Origin: Propionispora vibrioides
GTDB taxonomy: Bacteria > Bacillota > Negativicutes > Propionisporales > Propionisporaceae
Direction: 5' to 3'
Length of the DNA stretch: 64,000 nt
NCBI RefSeq assembly: GCF_900110485.1
Contig: NZ_FODY01000003.1
Coordinates: forward strand, 1-64,000
The notes under the pieces were generated by a model. The model was not told the origin of the DNA. It worked only from the letters and a program-made list of their open reading frames with translations, and ran no database searches. A program made the translations under genes and the position numbers. Positions 28,433-38,755 of the stretch are shown piece after piece. Within the stretch, counting starts at the first letter, position 1, and every line of letters starts with the position of its first letter.

Positions 28433-28693
28433 TTACCGTGGCTCCACAATAAACCGGATTGCAGTCCGTTCTTCGCCCTCAATTGAAATTTCAGCAAAAG
28501 CAGGTATTGTAATGAGATCCATACCGTTTGGCGCCACAAACCCCCGTGATATGGCAATAGCCTTAATGGCCTGATTGACCGCCCCTGCCCCCACTGCCTG
28601 CACTTCTGCGGAATGCTTTTCTCTTAATACGGCAGCCAGAGCACCTGCTACAGATTTAGGACTCGATTGTGCAGATACTTTAAGGATTTCCAT
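28433..28693 (-). CDS. spoVS: stage V sporulation protein S
   Basis: An 86-residue SpoVS of normal length (MEILKVSAQSSPKSVAGALA, then VGAGAVNQAIKAIAI). It is an Alba-like fold protein needed for late sporulation in Bacillus and also found in some non-sporulating bacteria. It is flanked by a terminator and a repeat element, so it is monocistronic. Together with ylbJ it supports an endospore former. Confidence 0.95.
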   Translation of the reverse strand: MEILKVSAQSSPKSVAGALAAVLREKHSAEVQAVGAGAVNQAIKAIAISRGFVAPNGMDLITIPAFAEISIEGEERTAIRFIVEPR

Positions 28694-28785
28694 TAGTAAA
28701 CCTCCTCATCAATAACTATTGGGGCTGTATAAACTTTCTTGTATATCAATAGGATATTCGGGAGGTTTCCTAAAAATTCCTCTTT

Positions 28786-28967
28786 TGTCAGCTAAGGAAC
28801 TGATGATGTATTAAGCCTGCCGGTATAACGGGAAATTTTTCCATATGCCAAGCGGGGACAACCTTGAAAAAACTCAGCTATTTCAAGGTTCTATTGACAC
28901 AGCCAGACGAAAAAAGCTCCGTCAGGACGCACAGTGGGAATGAATCAGTAGTTCTCTAAAGCTGACA
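28786..28967 (+). repeat. MITE-like repeat, copy 3
   Basis: Outer ends TGTCAGC and GCTGACA are inverted, and inside them TAAGGAAC pairs imperfectly with GTTCTCTAA. The left part contains GCCTGCCGGT as in copy 1. The right part (CACAGCCAGACGAAAAAAG, then GAATGAATCAGTAG) matches copy 2. It occupies the gap between the radical SAM gene and spoVS and provides the TAG stop of the former at 28956-28958. Confidence 0.7.
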
Positions 28968-30011
28968 GAGCATCTGTTTGTTTACCACATGGGAGAGACC
29001 TTCATATTCGATTATCAGTTCACCCGCTTTATCCCCTGCCGGATACAGGCTCAGCTTGTTAAAACCATACTGTTCCTGCCAATTTCTAAGATTGGCATTG
29101 CCTAAGCCCCGAAGTTTTGAATGATCACGCGGATGATGTAGAATAGCAAGCTGACGGCCGCTCAATTCTTTCCCGACCGCAAACCGTTGAAACATCAGAG
29201 AAAAAAGGTGGGCTTCCACCATTTCGCCAAAAGACGGGTGATACGGCCCAGCCAGCACCACCGAAGGCTGATCAAGCTCTTCCGTAGCCTGCAGCCCTGT
29301 ACGGATGACGGAAATTCCCTGTTGTTCGCAAAGCAGCTTGAGAAAAGCCGCCCGCCGCACCGCCTCATCCAAGGCAAGCGGCACATAGCGCCCGTTCTGA
29401 TACAAATCAGCCAGCGGCGTGCCGGCAATTACCAGAGTAGGATAAAGCCGCATTATATCGGGCTTCAAACGCAGCAGCCGGGCCGCCACCTGCGGCAACA
29501 GCTCCCAGGTTTCACCGGGCAGCCCCAGCATCAGCTGCAGGCCACAGGACAGTCCCGCTTCCCGCAGCAGGCAAACCGCCTGCTCAATATCGTTCACCGT
29601 ATGCCCTCGCGCCGCGGTCGCCAGGATGCCGTCATCCAGCGACTGAGCTCCTAACTCAACGATACTGACACCATAAGAAATCAACTGCTGCAAAATATCG
29701 GAGGAAATGGCATCAGGACGGGTCGAAAGGCGAATAGCATGGATTCGTCCCTCCCGCTGCGCCTGAGCAGCCGGTGTCAGCAGCTCGCGCTGATAGTTTA
29801 AAGAAAGAGCGGTAAAGCTGCCGCCATAAAAAGCCACTTCAACCCGGCGCGGCCGGTCAAGCCTGGCCAAATGCAGCTCAATCAAGTCCGCAACGTCTTT
29901 GCCGCTTAACCTTGTGGCACTGCTGCCGGTAATTTTCTTTTGATTGCAAAAAACGCACTGGTGAGTACAACCAAAGTGCGGGATAAAAACAGGAATGATA
30001 AAGTGCTTCAT
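28956..30011 (-). CDS. radical SAM protein, Elp3/COG1243-like without acetyltransferase domain
   Basis: A 351-residue radical SAM protein. The cluster motif C-x3-C-x2-C is in FGCTHQCVFCNQKK, followed by VAFYGGSFTAL and the SAM-binding stretch LMLGLPGETWE. The sequence resembles the N-terminal catalytic part of Elp3-type proteins, but the acetyltransferase half is missing. It often lies next to rnc in Clostridia and Negativicutes. Substrate unknown; tRNA modification is a possibility. The stop codon lies inside repeat copy 3. Confidence 0.8.
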   Translation of the reverse strand: MKHFIIPVFIPHFGCTHQCVFCNQKKITGSSATRLSGKDVADLIELHLARLDRPRRVEVAFYGGSFTALSLNYQRELLTPAAQAQREGRIHAIRLSTRPDAISSDILQQLISYGVSIVELGAQSLDDGILATAARGHTVNDIEQAVCLLREAGLSCGLQLMLGLPGETWELLPQVAARLLRLKPDIMRLYPTLVIAGTPLADLYQNGRYVPLALDEAVRRAAFLKLLCEQQGISVIRTGLQATEELDQPSVVLAGPYHPSFGEMVEAHLFSLMFQRFAVGKELSGRQLAILHHPRDHSKLRGLGNANLRNWQEQYGFNKLSLYPAGDKAGELIIEYEGLSHVVNKQMLCQL

Positions 30012-30074
30012 ATAGCCCTCTTAATATTACCCTTCTCAGGTAGAACGCAAGGGCGACCCACTGGCCGCCCCTGT

Positions 30075-30803
30075 TTATTTTTCATCGATGATATGGAGTT
30101 TGATCAAGGCTTGTCTAGCGGCAAACTGCTCCGCTTCCTTTTTGCTTTTCCCAGTTCCCCATCCTAAGGTATTTGAATTGACCACAACGGATACTTCAAA
30201 TACTTTATCATGATCAGGCCCTCGTTCCGATACAATTTCATAGACAATTTTACTGTCATTATGCTTTTGGATGGATTCCTGCAGCAGAGTCTTGTAATCT
30301 TTTATATACTGCCCCTGCTCAACCAATACCAGTTCCTCTTTCAACTGCTGCAGAACAAAGTCCGCCGCCCGCTCAAAGCCGCCATCCAGATATACGGCGC
30401 CAATGAGAGACTCAAAGGAATCGGCCAGAATGGAGATACGGTCCCTACCGCCTGAGCTAAGCTCGCCCTTCCCTAGCAGCAAATACTTGCCGATTCCCAG
30501 TCTGGCCGCGTGTCGGGCCAGGGTCGGCTCGCAGACAATGACGGCGCGCGCCTTGGTCAGTTCGCCTTCCGTTAGGTTGGGAAAGCGGTTAAAAAGGAAT
30601 TGGCTGATCACCAGATCAAGAACGGCATCGCCCAGAAATTCCAGCCGTTCATTATGCATAACGCCCATATGCTTATTCTCATTGGCGAATGAAGTATGAA
30701 CAAGCGCCTGATTCAGCAAAGAAATTTCCTTAAACTCGACACCTAATACCCCGCTCAAGGCGGCCAACGCCTGGAGCCGTGGTTTATCCAGCAACGTTTT
30801 CAT
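30075..30803 (-). CDS. rnc: ribonuclease III
   Basis: A 242-residue dsRNA endonuclease for rRNA and mRNA processing. The catalytic signature ERLEFLGDAVLDL is present, a second acidic site is in ESLIGAVYLD, and a double-stranded RNA-binding domain fills the last 70 residues (YKTLLQESIQ to AARQALIKL). It starts 3 bp after fabF ends. The fab-rnc-smc-ftsY order is typical of Firmicutes. Confidence 0.97.
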   Translation of the reverse strand: MKTLLDKPRLQALAALSGVLGVEFKEISLLNQALVHTSFANENKHMGVMHNERLEFLGDAVLDLVISQFLFNRFPNLTEGELTKARAVIVCEPTLARHAARLGIGKYLLLGKGELSSGGRDRISILADSFESLIGAVYLDGGFERAADFVLQQLKEELVLVEQGQYIKDYKTLLQESIQKHNDSKIVYEIVSERGPDHDKVFEVSVVVNSNTLGWGTGKSKKEAEQFAARQALIKLHIIDEK

Positions 30804-30806
30804 CGC

Positions 30807-32048
30807 TTACGCTTGGTACTTTTTCAAAAGGATGGTAGCGTTATGGCCGCCAAAACCAAACGAATTGGACAGCGCCACATTCACTACGCCTTCCCGCGCC
30901 TTGTTAGGAACATAATCCAGGTCCAGTTCCGGATCAGGCGTATCGTAATTGATGGTCGGCGGAATCATGCTGTTGGCAATGGTAAGTGCCGTAGCGATGC
31001 ACTCAATCCCCCCGGCAGCTCCCAGCAAGTGACCGGTCATGGATTTAATGGAGCTTACCGCCAACTTATAAGCATGATCGCCAAACAGGGATTTGATGGC
31101 CAGTGTTTCATTTTTGTCATTAAGCGGTGTCGATGTTCCGTGAGCGTTAATATAATCGGCGTCTTCCGGTTTTAAACCGGCATCGGCCAAAGCCATAGCC
31201 ATACATCTGGCTGCCTGGGCACCTTCCGGAGCCGGTGCAGTAATATGGTAAGCATCCGCATTGTGGCCGTAGCCGGCTACTTCCGCATAAATGCGCGCTC
31301 CTCTGGCCAATGCATGCTCCAACGATTCTAAGATAACAATACCGGCGCCTTCACCCATAACAAAACCGTCACGCTCTTTTTCAAAGGGCCGTGAAGCCTT
31401 TTCCGGTTCGTCATTGCGGGTAGACATAGCCTTCATCGAGCAGAATCCGGCAACCGCCGCCGGTGAAATAGCCGCTTCCGTACCGCCGGCTACCATCACA
31501 TCGGCCTCGCCCCGTTCAATAATTCTAAAAGCGTCGCCAATGGCATTGGTGCCGGTGGCACAAGCGGTGACCACACAACTGTTTGGTCCCTGCAAACCAA
31601 AGGTAATCGACGTATGGCCTGCTACCATGTTGCCGATCATCATCGGCACAAAAAACGGGCTCACCCGGTTGGGTCCTTTTTCAAACAAAATCTTATATTG
31701 TTCATGCAGCGTTTCAATACCGCCAATACCGGTTCCCACCAACGTGCCGATACGGGTACGGTCTTCCTTGTCCAAATCCATGGCCGCATCTTCAAAAGCC
31801 ATTTTGGTGGCGGCAATCGCAAACTGCGACGCCCGGTCCATCCGCTTGGATTCTTTCTTATCAATATATTTAACCGGATCAAAATCCTTTACTTCGCCGG
31901 CGATCTGCGTCGAATATTCGCTTGGATCAAAGCGGGTAATCCGTCCAATGCCACATTTGCCCTCCATCAGAGCTTGCCAAAAATCATCCTTGCCTACACC
32001 GATCGGTGAAATAGCCCCTAATCCTGTAATTACAACTCGCCTCTTCAA
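30807..32048 (-). CDS. fabF: beta-ketoacyl-ACP synthase II
   Basis: The chain-elongating condensing enzyme of type II fatty acid synthesis. The catalytic cysteine is in [15 protein letters not shown], the two histidines in [11 protein letters not shown] and [11 protein letters not shown] chose a TTG start at 32048 (413 residues, normal length) with GAGGTG 6 nt upstream; the longer ATG frame from 32102 would overlap the preceding gene and add 18 residues not seen in the family. Confidence 0.95.
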   Translation of the reverse strand: MKRRVVITGLGAISPIGVGKDDFWQALMEGKCGIGRITRFDPSEYSTQIAGEVKDFDPVKYIDKKESKRMDRASQFAIAATKMAFEDAAMDLDKEDRTRIGTLVGTGIGGIETLHEQYKILFEKGPNRVSPFFVPMMIGNMVAGHTSITFGLQGPNSCVVTACATGTNAIGDAFRIIERGEADVMVAGGTEAAISPAAVAGFCSMKAMSTRNDEPEKASRPFEKERDGFVMGEGAGIVILESLEHALARGARIYAEVAGYGHNADAYHITAPAPEGAQAARCMAMALADAGLKPEDADYINAHGTSTPLNDKNETLAIKSLFGDHAYKLAVSSIKSMTGHLLGAAGGIECIATALTIANSMIPPTINYDTPDPELDLDYVPNKAREGVVNVALSNSFGFGGHNATILLKKYQA

Positions 32049-32082
32049 ACTCTTCACCTCACCATATTCTTTTTGTCTATGT

Positions 32083-33033
32083 TTATCCATTGCTTGCTTC
32101 AACTTCTGCCAGAATTCTGCTAAAAATCTCTTTAACAGAAAGTATTTCCTCTATTCGATGAATGTACTCGCCGGTAAACACCAGTCCGGATTCCACATCG
32201 CCCTGTTGTGCACGGATAAGAGCTTTGATAATGCAAAAACTTTTCGAACAGTGCTTCAGACAGGCGTCACAAGAATCAGGAGCAGGCACAGTACCTTCAA
32301 TAATTTTCTTAGCAAAGGGATTGCCTATGGCCTGTCCAGGAAGTCCCACAGGACTTTTGATTAAAACGACATCTTCATGTTTTGCTTTCAAATAAAATTG
32401 TTTTAATTCGGGAGCTGCATTGGATTCTACACTTGCAGCAAAACGCGTACCCATTTGCACGCCATCGGCTCCCAGCTTCATAACTTCAACTACATCGTGC
32501 CCGTCAATGACACCGCCGGCACCAATGACCGGAATTTGAACGGCTTTTTTTATATCCGGCAGCAGTTCCCGCATCGACTTATCAGTGCCGAGATGCCCGC
32601 CGGCTTCCTTACCTTCCACGACTACAGCGGCAGCGCCCATCTTTTCAGCCAGTTTAGCGGCCTTTACAGAAGAAACCATTGCCACGATCGGTGTACCCGA
32701 TTCTTTTCCATAGCCAAACACATCACGGGAAAAACCCGCTCCGGCAACTACCAGGTCAATACCTTCGTCAATCGCCGTTTTTACAATATCGGCAAACTGT
32801 CTCGCCGCAACCATAATATTAATGCCAACAATGCCTTTAGTAAGGGAACGCGCCAGACGAATTTCGCTGCGCAACTCATCAAAACTCATACCTGATGCAG
32901 CAATTAAACCGACACCGCCCTGTTCTGCCACAGCAGCAGCCAGCCGGGCTGTAGAGATGCGGATTGCCATGCCACCCTGAATAATCGGTATCTTGGCCAC
33001 CAAATGGCCAATTTTCAGTTCTGGAAGTTTCAA
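32083..33033 (-). CDS. FabK/nitronate-monooxygenase-like FMN enzyme with Cys cluster
   Basis: A 316-residue FMN-dependent TIM-barrel protein of the FabK/2-nitropropane dioxygenase family. The start [13 protein letters not shown] and the flavin-binding [10 protein letters not shown] are present. Near 265-280 it carries [13 protein letters not shown], a C-x2-C-x3-C-x4-C set not found in its paralogue at 35120. It lies between acpP and fabF. It may be a second enoyl-ACP reductase or a related oxidoreductase; the cysteines could hold a metal site, which is inference. Confidence 0.8.
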   Translation of the reverse strand: MKLPELKIGHLVAKIPIIQGGMAIRISTARLAAAVAEQGGVGLIAASGMSFDELRSEIRLARSLTKGIVGINIMVAARQFADIVKTAIDEGIDLVVAGAGFSRDVFGYGKESGTPIVAMVSSVKAAKLAEKMGAAAVVVEGKEAGGHLGTDKSMRELLPDIKKAVQIPVIGAGGVIDGHDVVEVMKLGADGVQMGTRFAASVESNAAPELKQFYLKAKHEDVVLIKSPVGLPGQAIGNPFAKKIIEGTVPAPDSCDACLKHCSKSFCIIKALIRAQQGDVESGLVFTGEYIHRIEEILSVKEIFSRILAEVEASNG

Positions 33034-33122
33034 GTAATTACTCCTCCATTCACGCGTACTACCTTTAAGAAAGTCCCGCGAACTGTCGTTTCACGGGACT
33101 CCCTTTGGAACAGGTAATACTT

Positions 33123-33359
33123 TTAGCCTTGCTTCTCCTGTTCTATGTACCCCACAGCGTCTTTCACTGTTTTGATTTTTTCAGCTATTTCATCAGGAAT
33201 CTCAATATTGAATTCCTCTTCAAAAGCCATAATCAATTCAACAATGTCCAAAGAGTCAGCACCCAAGTCATCAATAAAAGTAGAGTCAATAGCAACATCA
33301 GCTTCATCAACACCTAGTTGTTCAACTACGATTTCTTTTACTTTATCGAAAGTTGTCAT
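33123..33359 (-). CDS. acpP: acyl carrier protein
   Basis: A 78-residue ACP. The serine that receives phosphopantetheine is in [14 protein letters not shown] strong AAGGAGG precedes the ATG at 33359. It carries acyl chains between the Fab enzymes encoded around it. Confidence 0.97.
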   Translation of the reverse strand: MTTFDKVKEIVVEQLGVDEADVAIDSTFIDDLGADSLDIVELIMAFEEEFNIEIPDEIAEKIKTVKDAVGYIEQEKQG

Positions 33360-33415
33360 GATAAATTCACCTCCTTCCAAGATTATATGTCATAATAACA
33401 AAAATTACACATCTG

Positions 33416-34159
33416 CTACATTACCATGCCGCCGTCGACATGTAAAGTCTGTCCTGTAATATAGGTAGCTGCGTCGGAAACCAGAAAAAGTACTGCCGAA
33501 GCAACTTCCTCGGCACTGCCTAAGCGTCCCAACGGTACCCGGCCAGCCAGCTCCTCCTTGATCTGGTCGGATAACACAGCCGTCATATCGGTAGCAATGA
33601 AGCCGGGAGCCACCGCATTAACGGTAATACCCCGCGAAGCCAGTTCCTTGGCCATCGACTTGGTAAAGCCGATCACACCGGCCTTAGCTGCTGCGTAGTT
33701 GGCCTGACCGGCATTGCCGGTAACACCAACCACCGAGCTCATATTGATGATCTTACCGCTACGCTGTTTCATCATAACACGAGCAATTGTTTTTGTACAA
33801 TTGAAAATGCCCTTTAGATTGGTATTGATTACGGCATCCCAGTCTTCTTCTTTCATGCGCATCAACAGATTGTCTCTGGTGATTCCGGCATTGTTGACCA
33901 GGATATCGATGCGGCCGAATTTCTCGATAGCCTGTTTTACCAGGTCTTCAACCGATTCCAGTTGGGCCACATCGGCCTGTACAACCAATGCTTCCCCGCC
34001 CAGGGCTGTGATCTTTTCTTCCACTTCACGGGCCGCCGCCGCATTGCCTGCGTAGTTAATAACTACTTTTGCGCCCGCCTGAGCCAGCGCCAGGGCCACT
34101 GCCCGGCCAATCCCCCGGGAAGCCCCGGTGACAACCGCCACTTTATTGTCTAAAAGCAT
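33416..34159 (-). CDS. fabG: 3-oxoacyl-ACP reductase
   Basis: A 247-residue short-chain dehydrogenase that reduces beta-ketoacyl-ACP with NADPH. The cofactor motif GASRGIGRA, the [10 protein letters not shown] motif and the active-site Y-x3-K in [10 protein letters not shown] are present. The ATG at 34159 has AGGAGG 9 nt upstream. Confidence 0.96.
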   Translation of the reverse strand: MLLDNKVAVVTGASRGIGRAVALALAQAGAKVVINYAGNAAAAREVEEKITALGGEALVVQADVAQLESVEDLVKQAIEKFGRIDILVNNAGITRDNLLMRMKEEDWDAVINTNLKGIFNCTKTIARVMMKQRSGKIINMSSVVGVTGNAGQANYAAAKAGVIGFTKSMAKELASRGITVNAVAPGFIATDMTAVLSDQIKEELAGRVPLGRLGSAEEVASAVLFLVSDAATYITGQTLHVDGGMVM

Positions 34160-34160
34160 T

Positions 34161-35105
34161 TTAGCGAACCTCCTTGAAATAATCAAGGGTTTTTTCCAAA
34201 GAAACAGCATCCTCAATATTATTGTTATTAACTTCTTTCGCTATCTTTTTGGTAAATCCTGTAAGAACCTTTCCCGGACCGACCTCAACAAACTCATCAG
34301 CGCCGAAAGCAACCATCCGGGCCACACAATCCTCCCATTTGACGGGACTTGCCGCCTGTTCGACCAATAAGCTCTTAATCTGGCCACCAGCGGTAACAAT
34401 TTCACCGTTAACATTGGCCACCAACGGTATTTGTGCGTCCTGAACCGTGATTTTATCTAGCTCAGCAGCCAGCTTTTCCGCCGCCGGCTGCATCAGTGTA
34501 CTATGAAAGGGAGCGCTTACCGGCAGCATAACAGCCCGTTTGGCACCGCGGCCTTTTAACAGTTCGGCAGCTCTTTCCACCGCCGCAACCTTGCCGGCAA
34601 TGACAATCTGTCCGGGGCAGTTGAAGTTAACGGCCTGCACCGAGCCGGTTTCAGCCTCTACCTGCTGGCATACCTCCACCACACTGGCACGGTCCAGTCC
34701 TAAAATAGCCGCCATAGCGCCTTCCCCTAAGGGTACTGCTTCCTGCATAAATTGGCCGCGCTTACGCACCAGGCGTACGGCGTCAGCAAAAGCAAGCGAA
34801 CCGGCAGCAACCAGCGCCGAATATTCGCCAAGACTGTGGCCGGCAACGATATCGGCCTGCAGTCCATGTTCCTTAAGAACTTCATAACAAGCAACACTGA
34901 CCGTCAAAATAGCCGGCTGTGTATTAAAGGTTTTGCGAAGCTCCTCCTCCGGCCCTTGAAAACACATATCGGTAATGGAAAACCCCAACGCCGCATCAGC
35001 CGCCTCAAACACCTGTTTCGCCACGGCAAACTTTTCGTAAAGCTCCCGGCCCATCCCTACTGTCTGCGAACCTTGTCCGGGAAATACAAATGCACGTTTA
35101 CTCAT
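34161..35105 (-). CDS. fabD: malonyl-CoA-ACP transacylase
   Basis: A 314-residue transferase that loads malonyl groups onto ACP. The nucleophile serine is in [12 protein letters not shown], and the start [10 protein letters not shown] is characteristic. The ATG at 35105 is preferred over an upstream TTG because of AGGAGG at 8 nt. It ends one base before fabG begins. Confidence 0.96.
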   Translation of the reverse strand: MSKRAFVFPGQGSQTVGMGRELYEKFAVAKQVFEAADAALGFSITDMCFQGPEEELRKTFNTQPAILTVSVACYEVLKEHGLQADIVAGHSLGEYSALVAAGSLAFADAVRLVRKRGQFMQEAVPLGEGAMAAILGLDRASVVEVCQQVEAETGSVQAVNFNCPGQIVIAGKVAAVERAAELLKGRGAKRAVMLPVSAPFHSTLMQPAAEKLAAELDKITVQDAQIPLVANVNGEIVTAGGQIKSLLVEQAASPVKWEDCVARMVAFGADEFVEVGPGKVLTGFTKKIAKEVNNNNIEDAVSLEKTLDYFKEVR

Positions 35106-35119
35106 TCTCAAGCCTCCTG

Positions 35120-36067
35120 TTAGCCTTGCGTAAATTTTTGAACGGCAGCGACAATAGCAGGCACTTCACTGACAATTTCCTCAATGATGGCCGCCACCGG
35201 TTTTACTTCACGCACCATACCGGCAATTTGTCCGCTCATGATCGAACCGCGTTCCACATCGCCGTCACGAACTGCTGCTTTCAGCTTGCCTGCGCCCAGG
35301 CGCTCCAATTCTTCCACCGATGCGCCGTTTCTTTCCAGTTCCAGGTATTCGCGGGTAAGCTTATTGGCGATAACGCGCACCGGATGGCCTGTCGTCATGC
35401 CGGTAAGCACTGTTGAACGCTCCTTAGCGCGAATCACCGCTTCTTTATAGTTATCATGAGCCGTACATTCAACGGAAGCAACAAACCGAGTACCGATTTG
35501 TACGCCTTGGGCTCCCAAGGCCAAGGCGGCAACGACACCTCTGGCATCGCCAATGCCGCCGGCGGCAATGACCGGAATACTGACGGCATCAACAATTTGC
35601 GGAATCAACGCCATGGTTGATACTTCACCAACATGGCCGCCGCTTTCCATGCCTTCGGCAATCAGCGCATCTACGCCAACCCGTTCCAATCGTTTGGCCA
35701 AAGCTACCGAAGCCACCACCGGGATCACCTTGCTGCCGATTTCTTTCAGAGCCGGAATGTATTCACCGGGATTTCCCGCACCGGTGGTAATAACCGGCAC
35801 GCGTTCTTCAATCACCACCTGCATGACTTCCTTGACAAAAGGAGACATCAGCATGATATTGACACCAAACGGTTTATTTGTCAGCGATTTTGCTTTGACA
35901 ATTTCGCTGCGCAGCGCATCAGGAGGCATATGTCCCGCTCCAATTACGCCCAGGCCGCCGGCATTAGATACGGCTGCCGCCAGTTCGGCCGTGGCAACCC
36001 ATGCCATACCGCCCTGTAAAATTGGATATTTAATGTTTAATAATTGACAGATTTTACTGTTAAACAA
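35120..36067 (-). CDS. fabK: enoyl-ACP reductase FabK
   Basis: A 315-residue FMN-dependent enoyl-ACP reductase. It has YPILQGGMAWVA at the start and the flavin/catalytic stretch EGMESGGHVGEV. Its place between fabH and fabD is the classical fabK position of streptococci and clostridia. A TTG start at 36067 is indicated by AGGAGG 9 nt upstream, and it overlaps the fabH end by 8 nt. It likely substitutes for FabI, which is absent here. Confidence 0.9.
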   Translation of the reverse strand: MFNSKICQLLNIKYPILQGGMAWVATAELAAAVSNAGGLGVIGAGHMPPDALRSEIVKAKSLTNKPFGVNIMLMSPFVKEVMQVVIEERVPVITTGAGNPGEYIPALKEIGSKVIPVVASVALAKRLERVGVDALIAEGMESGGHVGEVSTMALIPQIVDAVSIPVIAAGGIGDARGVVAALALGAQGVQIGTRFVASVECTAHDNYKEAVIRAKERSTVLTGMTTGHPVRVIANKLTREYLELERNGASVEELERLGAGKLKAAVRDGDVERGSIMSGQIAGMVREVKPVAAIIEEIVSEVPAIVAAVQKFTQG

Positions 36068-37076
36068 TAGTCTTTTCCTCCTTACACCATTTTATAACAC
36101 ACGCACCCCAGGTTAAGCCTGCGCCGAAACCAACAAGTACAACTATGTCATCCTGTTGTATTCGACAACTTTTCAGTGCTTCCTCCAAAGCCAGCGGAAT
36201 AGAGGCTGCAGAAGTATTTCCGTATTTATCGACATTGACCATAACCTTTTCCATCGGCAGCTTAAGTCTTTTAGCCGCCGATTGAATGATGCGGATGTTG
36301 GCTTGGTGCGGGATCAGGCAATTTACACTGTGATGATCAAGCCCGGCGGCATCCAACGCTTTTACAGCCGCTTCCCCCATAACCTTGATGGCGAATTTAA
36401 ATACTTCACTGCCGTTCATATACAAATAGTGCTGCCTGTCACTGACCGTCTGCTCCGTAGTCGGCACCCGTGTTCCCCCGGCCGGAATTTTCAAAAACTC
36501 CCCGCCCGAACCATCGGAACCAAGGTCAATGCTCAAAATTCCATAGCCCGCTTTTACTTCGCTCAGCACCACAGCGCCGGCGCCGTCACCAAACAGAACG
36601 CAGGTATTGCGGTCGGTCCAGTCCACCACCTTGGATAAAGTCTCGGCCCCGATGACCAGGACCTTTTTATATAAGCCCGACTTAATAAACTGACTGCCTG
36701 TTGCCACAGCATAGACAAAACCTGTGCAGCCTGCGCCCAGATCAAAGGCGGCGGCATTGACGGCACCAAGCTGGTCCTGTACGATGCAGGCTACAGAAGG
36801 AAAAAACATGTCGGGAGTAGCCGTAGCCACAATAATCAAATTAATTTCCTCGGCTGAAACCCCGGCATCGGCCAGCGCTTTTCTGGCGGCCAGTACAGCC
36901 AGATCGGAGGTAGCCATATCCGGTTCGGCAATATGCCTTTCCCGGATACCGGTACGTTCGACAATCCATTCGTTAGAGGTGTCAACCATTTGTTCCAAGT
37001 CATGATTAGTTATTATTTTATCGGGGACATAGGTACCAATACCGACGATACCTACCGATATGCCTTGCTCACTCAT
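36060..37076 (-). CDS. fabH: beta-ketoacyl-ACP synthase III
   Basis: FabH starts fatty acid synthesis by condensing acyl-CoA with malonyl-ACP. The triad is visible: Cys in DLGAGCTGFVYAV, His in LIPHQANIRII, Asn in YGNTSAASI. The ATG at 37076 has AGGTG upstream and overlaps plsX by 8 nt. Length 338. Confidence 0.95.
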   Translation of the reverse strand: MSEQGISVGIVGIGTYVPDKIITNHDLEQMVDTSNEWIVERTGIRERHIAEPDMATSDLAVLAARKALADAGVSAEEINLIIVATATPDMFFPSVACIVQDQLGAVNAAAFDLGAGCTGFVYAVATGSQFIKSGLYKKVLVIGAETLSKVVDWTDRNTCVLFGDGAGAVVLSEVKAGYGILSIDLGSDGSGGEFLKIPAGGTRVPTTEQTVSDRQHYLYMNGSEVFKFAIKVMGEAAVKALDAAGLDHHSVNCLIPHQANIRIIQSAAKRLKLPMEKVMVNVDKYGNTSAASIPLALEEALKSCRIQQDDIVVLVGFGAGLTWGACVIKWCKEEKTIV

Positions 37077-38085
37077 TCGCACTAACACCTTCCTTTACGA
37101 TGTTTTCACTGATATGCTCCACAACTTTTTGTTCCGAAAATTCGCAGGCAACGCGTATCGCATTTTTGATAGCCTTTGCTTTTGAGCTTCCGTGGCAGAT
37201 GATAAAGCCGCCATTAACGCCGAGCAGCGGTGCCCCGCCGTATTCATCGTAATCCAGCTTCTTTTTCAGCTTTTTTATGGATGGCAACAGCAGAAAGGCC
37301 GCCAGCTTGGCAAGCCAGCCGCTGTTTTTTATCGTATTTTTTATAAGTGTCGTCAGAAAACTGACCAGCCCTTCGCCTGTCTTGAGCACCACATTACCGA
37401 CAAAGCCGTCACAAACAACAATATCCACCGAACCGTTAAAAGTATCCCGGCCTTCCACGTTGCCGATAAAATGAATGGTTTTTAATTGTTTGAGCAGCGG
37501 GAAGGTTGCCAGCACCTGTTCATTGCCCTTACTATCTTCTTCACCGATATTTAAAAGTCCCACCCGCGGCCGGTTCATGCCCAGCACATATTCGGCATAA
37601 ATGGAACCCATAATGGCACTTTGCACCAGGTTTTTGGGCTTACTGTCCACATTGGCGCCCGAATCAAGCATAATAGTGGTCCCGGTTAAATTGGGGATAT
37701 GGGTCGCAATCGCCGGCCGCTCAATTCCCTTAATCCGCCCCAGACCGAATAACGCCGCCGCTACAGCCGCTCCGGTGCTGCCGGCGGAGACCACAGCATC
37801 ACAAATGCCCTCTTTGACCAGCCGGGTAGCCACCACCACGGAGGCATCCTTTTTTTTGCGGACGGACACGCCGGGATGTTCATGCATTTCAATAACTTCC
37901 GATGCCTGCTGCACCGAAATCCCCAGTTCTCGCCAATTGCTATATGTATCTAAAACGGGCATTATCTGCTCCTGATCGCCTACCAAAATAATATCACATT
38001 GATACTCTTTTGCAGCAGCAACCGCGCCCAGTACAATCTCTTTTGGTGCATAATCGCTACCCATGGCATCAACGGCAATTCTCAT
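37069..38085 (-). CDS. plsX: phosphate acyltransferase PlsX
   Basis: PlsX makes acyl-phosphate from acyl-ACP for phospholipid synthesis. The 338-residue protein begins RIAVDAMGSDYAPKE and has the SAGSTGAAVAAALF stretch. AGGGAG precedes the ATG at 38085. It is the second gene of the fapR operon, as in Bacillus. Confidence 0.96.
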   Translation of the reverse strand: MRIAVDAMGSDYAPKEIVLGAVAAAKEYQCDIILVGDQEQIMPVLDTYSNWRELGISVQQASEVIEMHEHPGVSVRKKKDASVVVATRLVKEGICDAVVSAGSTGAAVAAALFGLGRIKGIERPAIATHIPNLTGTTIMLDSGANVDSKPKNLVQSAIMGSIYAEYVLGMNRPRVGLLNIGEEDSKGNEQVLATFPLLKQLKTIHFIGNVEGRDTFNGSVDIVVCDGFVGNVVLKTGEGLVSFLTTLIKNTIKNSGWLAKLAAFLLLPSIKKLKKKLDYDEYGGAPLLGVNGGFIICHGSSKAKAIKNAIRVACEFSEQKVVEHISENIVKEGVSANE

Positions 38086-38110
38086 CCGAAATCTCCCTTC
38101 GTCAGTCCAT

Positions 38111-38677
38111 TCACTTCTCATCCTGTTCTAAAGACACTATAATAAACTTAGCCCGGAATACTTCCTGTTTATCGTTTCTAGTTTTAACCCATACAAAATA
38201 TTTATTTCCTCTTTTTTTCATAACTTCTGCTTTGGCAATTAATTTTTCGCCAACATGAATGGGCATCTTATATTTTATATTGGCCACTCCGGTTACGGCA
38301 ACATTGGCGTCAATAACCGCCAGCGCCAGGGAGTTAGCTTGTGAAAAAACATAGTGACCCCGCGCAACCTGGTTTTTTTCAAAAACCATATCGGCGGTAA
38401 TTTTCATAATGGAGATGCCGGCACGGCCCAATTCCAGATCAATAAGCTCGCCGATAATTTCCTCGCTACCCAGCGTCTTCAGCTTGCTTTGCACGTTTTC
38501 GGCCATCTTCTTGGTCCGTTCCCGGACTTCTGGTATGCCGAGTTCCAAACGATCTAAGCGAATTGTTTGTACGCTCACGTTTAACAGTGCCGCCAACTCC
38601 TCATCGGTTAGAAAAGGGCTAGCGTCCAGTTTTTCGGTTAGCAGCTGTTGTCTGATTTTTTTTTGGATACGCGCCAT
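38111..38677 (-). CDS. fapR: fatty acid and phospholipid biosynthesis regulator FapR
   Basis: A 188-residue repressor. The N-terminal HTH (FLTDEELAALLNVSVQTIRLDR) is followed by a hot-dog domain that binds malonyl-CoA (from about 70). In Bacillus FapR represses its own operon with plsX and the fab genes, and malonyl-CoA releases it. A matching operator lies just upstream of the start. Confidence 0.95.
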   Translation of the reverse strand: MARIQKKIRQQLLTEKLDASPFLTDEELAALLNVSVQTIRLDRLELGIPEVRERTKKMAENVQSKLKTLGSEEIIGELIDLELGRAGISIMKITADMVFEKNQVARGHYVFSQANSLALAVIDANVAVTGVANIKYKMPIHVGEKLIAKAEVMKKRGNKYFVWVKTRNDKQEVFRAKFIIVSLEQDEK

Positions 38678-38698
38678 ACCATCACCTATTTTTATAAG

Positions 38699-38715
38699 TT
38701 AGTACTAAGACTAAT
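38699..38715. promoter_or_regulatory. FapR operator
   Basis: TTAGTACTAAGACTAAT is a good match to the known FapR box and is placed between the -10 element and the fapR start, which suits autorepression. A partial second copy (GCTAGTACTTATTA) is adjacent. Confidence 0.82.
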
Positions 38716-38726
38716 TGCTAGTACTT

Positions 38727-38755
38727 ATTATAGACAGTTCATTGTCAAAATGCAA
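38727..38755 (-). promoter_or_regulatory. promoter of the fapR-fab operon
   Basis: TTGCAT, a 17-nt spacer and TATAAT on the minus strand, immediately upstream of the FapR box. Confidence 0.75.

Noticed and set aside
31291-32364. Long plus-strand open frame (357 codons) opposite fabF
   Set aside because: A shadow of fabF and the following gene. No ribosome binding site and no recognisable protein; fabF is beyond doubt.
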